Of a stretch of DNA of 64,000 nucleotides, positions 61,585 through 64,000 are shown in pieces; position 1 is the stretch's first letter, and every line of letters starts with the position of its first letter. Location of the stretch: NCBI GenBank assembly GCA_035771175.1, contig CM069604.1:16121115-16185114 (forward strand). The letters run 5' to 3'. Under the pieces are notes generated by a model. It was not told the DNA's origin and made no database searches. It worked only from the letters and a program-made list of their open reading frames with translations. The DNA comes from Paratinospora sagittata (lineage: Eukaryota > Streptophyta > Magnoliopsida > Ranunculales > Menispermaceae). The position numbers were made by a program, and so were the translations under genes.

Positions 61585-64000
61585 CTGTGGCGACCCCGCA
61601 CCCCGGACCACCAACCCCGCAGGGAATGACATGCGGAATGCCGGGGCGAGACGCCCGGCGTAGGCATCTCCGACCACTCCTCAACTCCCATGAGGTGGTT
61701 GAGACCCTACGAGCCTTATTTCAAACAACGACATAATATCAAAAGGTACTAAACAAAACTACCCACCGTATTAATCATCAAAGACAAGAGATAATCCATA
61801 AAAATGAACCATAAATAAAATCATAATCCCTACAGTCCATTAAAATTGACATACACATAAAGTCCAAAATTGTGGGTACAAATAAAAACCGTCATATGCC
61901 CACATGGTTTATCTAACAAGTCCCAACTCACCTATACTACAATGTGGTAAGTGTTATAATTACATAATCCAAAATATAATACTTCATAATTTAAAACACA
62001 GTTCAATCAAAATGCCTCACAACTCACATCGAGGCTTTGGATTCTCTCGCAGGCAAGGCCCTCAAGATATAACTACTCCTTTGCCCTTATTCGGGACAGA
62101 AGGACCTGAAAGAGGAAAATGAGGGTGAGCCAACGGTGCCCAGTGAATAGAATTCAAATATGCTATCAATACTCATCAATAAATATCATGTATGCATGTC
62201 AATGTGTAGCATGATTAAAAGCTCATAACATATAGATATCAAGCATTTATAATAAATTCGATGCAAGTAAAAGCTTATCAACTTGGATCCACATTCCACA
62301 TGCATTGGGTTACTAGTGCACGTCTATTTCACCGTACCGTTGACCCCAATCATGTTTATTTGGGTTACTAGTACACGTCTATTTCACCGTGCCGTTGATC
62401 CCAATCATTTCCTTTCCTAAAACCCTCCTATGACAAGGTTAAGTCCCCCTATTAGCCAGATAGATGGGCCCAACCAAAGTCGTAAGGTTTTCTCAAATCA
62501 ATGCATCATTCAAAACATTAGAACACATTCATGCTTTCAACATACAATATATATAAGTGATATGATGACATAAAAGATATAATCATAAATGAAGTCTACT
62601 CACAACCAAGCCTCGCGAGAGTATTTAACCACACACGACCACCAAACCGAATCAACCCAATCAAGATCTTGAAACATTCATCAATATCCTACCATACATC
62701 AATTTCTTTGCTCAATCACATAGACATTACACATCAACCCTAAATCAGCCCACATATAAAACAATAGGCCTAAATTCCATCTAATCTCATCATTCAACTC
62801 AAATCACATGACTTAGGCCTCTAATGCATAGTTCTCATTCATAAACCATTATATTAATCAAAAATATTGATTTTCAATTCCTTAGGCATAAACATGCCCA
62901 AATTGGGTCACTTGATCACAAGTAGGCCTAACCCATGATATGGTCACAACCACCAAATCAGTAGCATAATCAACCCTAATCATGCTTAATTAAACATAAG
63001 TTGCATCAATTCAATGATTCTAGGCCAAAAGCATCAAAAGCCCTAAAATATGAAATTTTCCATACTTAGGCCATATTGTCGATTTACACTAGGTCACCAT
63101 GTTCAGCCATGTATATCACTGATTTTGCATCATGGGTTCATCAACAATGGCAACTAGGTCAACATAGTTGACATGCAAGCTATTTGGAAAGGTCTAAGTT
63201 CATATTCTAAATTTAGGTCTAATACAAGCAACCCTACCAATTCTTCATTTACTATTCTGTTCAGATGTATCAATATACCAACAGAAATATGTAATCACAA
63301 AATCAACCGTACAGATTGAAGTATGTGAAGATACAAACCTTCTGTCCAAATATCAGCCTAATCCAACGGTGGACCGAAAAGATAAGTATATTTGATGAAC
63401 AAGTCTCTAATAAGACAATTTCTCCTTTCCTGCTGCAAATACGCAAACTCAGATGACTATATCACACAAAATCCTAAACTAATACACATCTCCACTGTCC
63501 AGAATACAGAAATATCAGTTATAAATTACATACCCAAATTTTATATCCATCCAACGGTAGATTTAGGAGATCTACAAGTTTGAGCGAAACACCATGAGAA
63601 ATCCAGAATCTCCGACCAGCTTTGTTTCAGAGGTTAGATATCTCAGAAGAAACCCTAAATCAAGATCTTCACCGTTCAGAATGCAGACCTATCAGTTGTA
63701 CACGACATATCCAAATTTTATATCCATCCAACGGTAGATTAAGGGGATCTAGAAGTTTGAGCAAAACGGAGCGAGAAATCCAGACTTTCCGACCAGCTTT
63801 GTTTGAGAGGTTAGATCTCTTAGACGAAACCTCTGATCAAGATCTCCACCGACCAGAATGAATAACCATAAGCTACGAACTTGCTGAAAAATTTTGAGCT
63901 CAATCTGACCATATATTCCAAAGATCCACCACTTGATGAAAATGTCGCAGGGATCTTCCTCCTGCAACTCTCTCCTTCTTTCTCTTCTTCTTTCCTTTCT
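61585..64000 (-). mobile_element. LTR of a further chromovirus-like element, runs off the right edge
   Basis: Starts tgtggcgaccccgcacccc immediately after gypsy D reverse transcriptase, as the LTR 3' end on the minus strand (compare the end at 45988, tgtcgcgaccccc). The first 100 bases are GC-rich, and the rest is AT-rich and non-coding. It contains a tandem repeat near its right end. The other terminus is outside the window. Orientation is inferred from the resemblance of the ends to gypsy B. Confidence 0.5.
63340..63885. repeat. Tandem repeat of about 177 bp
   Basis: The phrase aaattttatatccatccaac lies at 63536 and 63713, and the next 100 bases also match, with gatctacaagtttgag against gatctagaagtttgag and ccgaccagctttgttt in both. 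A third, more diverged copy lies near 63345 (ccaaatatcagcctaatcc aacggtgga). All are within the LTR-like region. Confidence 0.8.

Noticed and set aside
1..64000. An unknown defence or biosynthetic gene cluster
   Set aside because: Apart from PYG7, every coding signature I could recognise belongs to a transposon family. I see no cluster of non-transposon genes.

Overview
This window looks like nuclear DNA of a flowering plant, most likely a eudicot. It is AT-rich, has GT-AG introns, and is crowded with plant LTR retrotransposons (Ty3/gypsy and Ty1/copia), a LINE, SINE-like pieces, MULE, hAT and Tourist-type elements. I could assign only one host gene. I cannot name the species.

The host gene is a plus-strand four-exon gene (3415-39856) for a chloroplast TPR protein that I recognise as PYG7, the plant homologue of cyanobacterial Ycf37 and a photosystem I assembly factor. 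Its exons total under 1 kb but spread over 36.4 kb, because intron 2 (about 8.1 kb) and intron 3 (25.6 kb) are packed with transposons. Exon 3 (147 bp) is an island between two transposon piles.

Layout: 1-2570 is a decayed minus-strand Mutator-like transposase with FAR1-like, MULE, SWIM and OTU-like parts. 2571-3414 is the PYG7 upstream region. In intron 2, a 671-bp hAT-type element (8-bp target duplication) sits in a degenerate 204-bp host tandem duplication and is split by a full-length Tat-type gypsy element with two LTRs and a 5-bp target duplication (7241-13122). Intron 3 holds, in order: a solo LTR 37 bp past the exon 3 donor (13996-15784), copia copy 1 (16563-22377), a SINE scrap, a hAT MITE (24955-25428), a second solo LTR of the first family (25727-32930) split by copia copy 2 (25987-31489), a minus-strand LINE (32951-about 37690) split by a second copy of the hAT MITE (35144-35715), an ancient copia RNase H relic, and a SINE. 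Transposons account for roughly 80% of this intron.

From 39857 to 64000 I see no host gene. There is a Tat-like solo LTR (40627-41272), several solo or partial LTRs, Tourist-like MITEs, and a nested chromovirus-like cluster. Gypsy B (47801-about 52648) is fused to a Sirevirus-like gag scrap (to about 53384). A minus-strand gypsy D follows (53385-61584), interrupted by plus-strand gypsy C (about 55060-60355), and D is cut in turn by another LTR (61585 to the window end). Gypsy C and D both carry an extra reading frame between integrase and 3' LTR; the one in C is intact although the rest of the element is wrecked.

I found no unambiguous new biological system. The strongest observations are the dated nesting order, the young but broken copia copy, the two copia copies with complementary intact domains, the intact extra ORF in gypsy C, and family-specific short palindrome arrays inside the solo LTRs.
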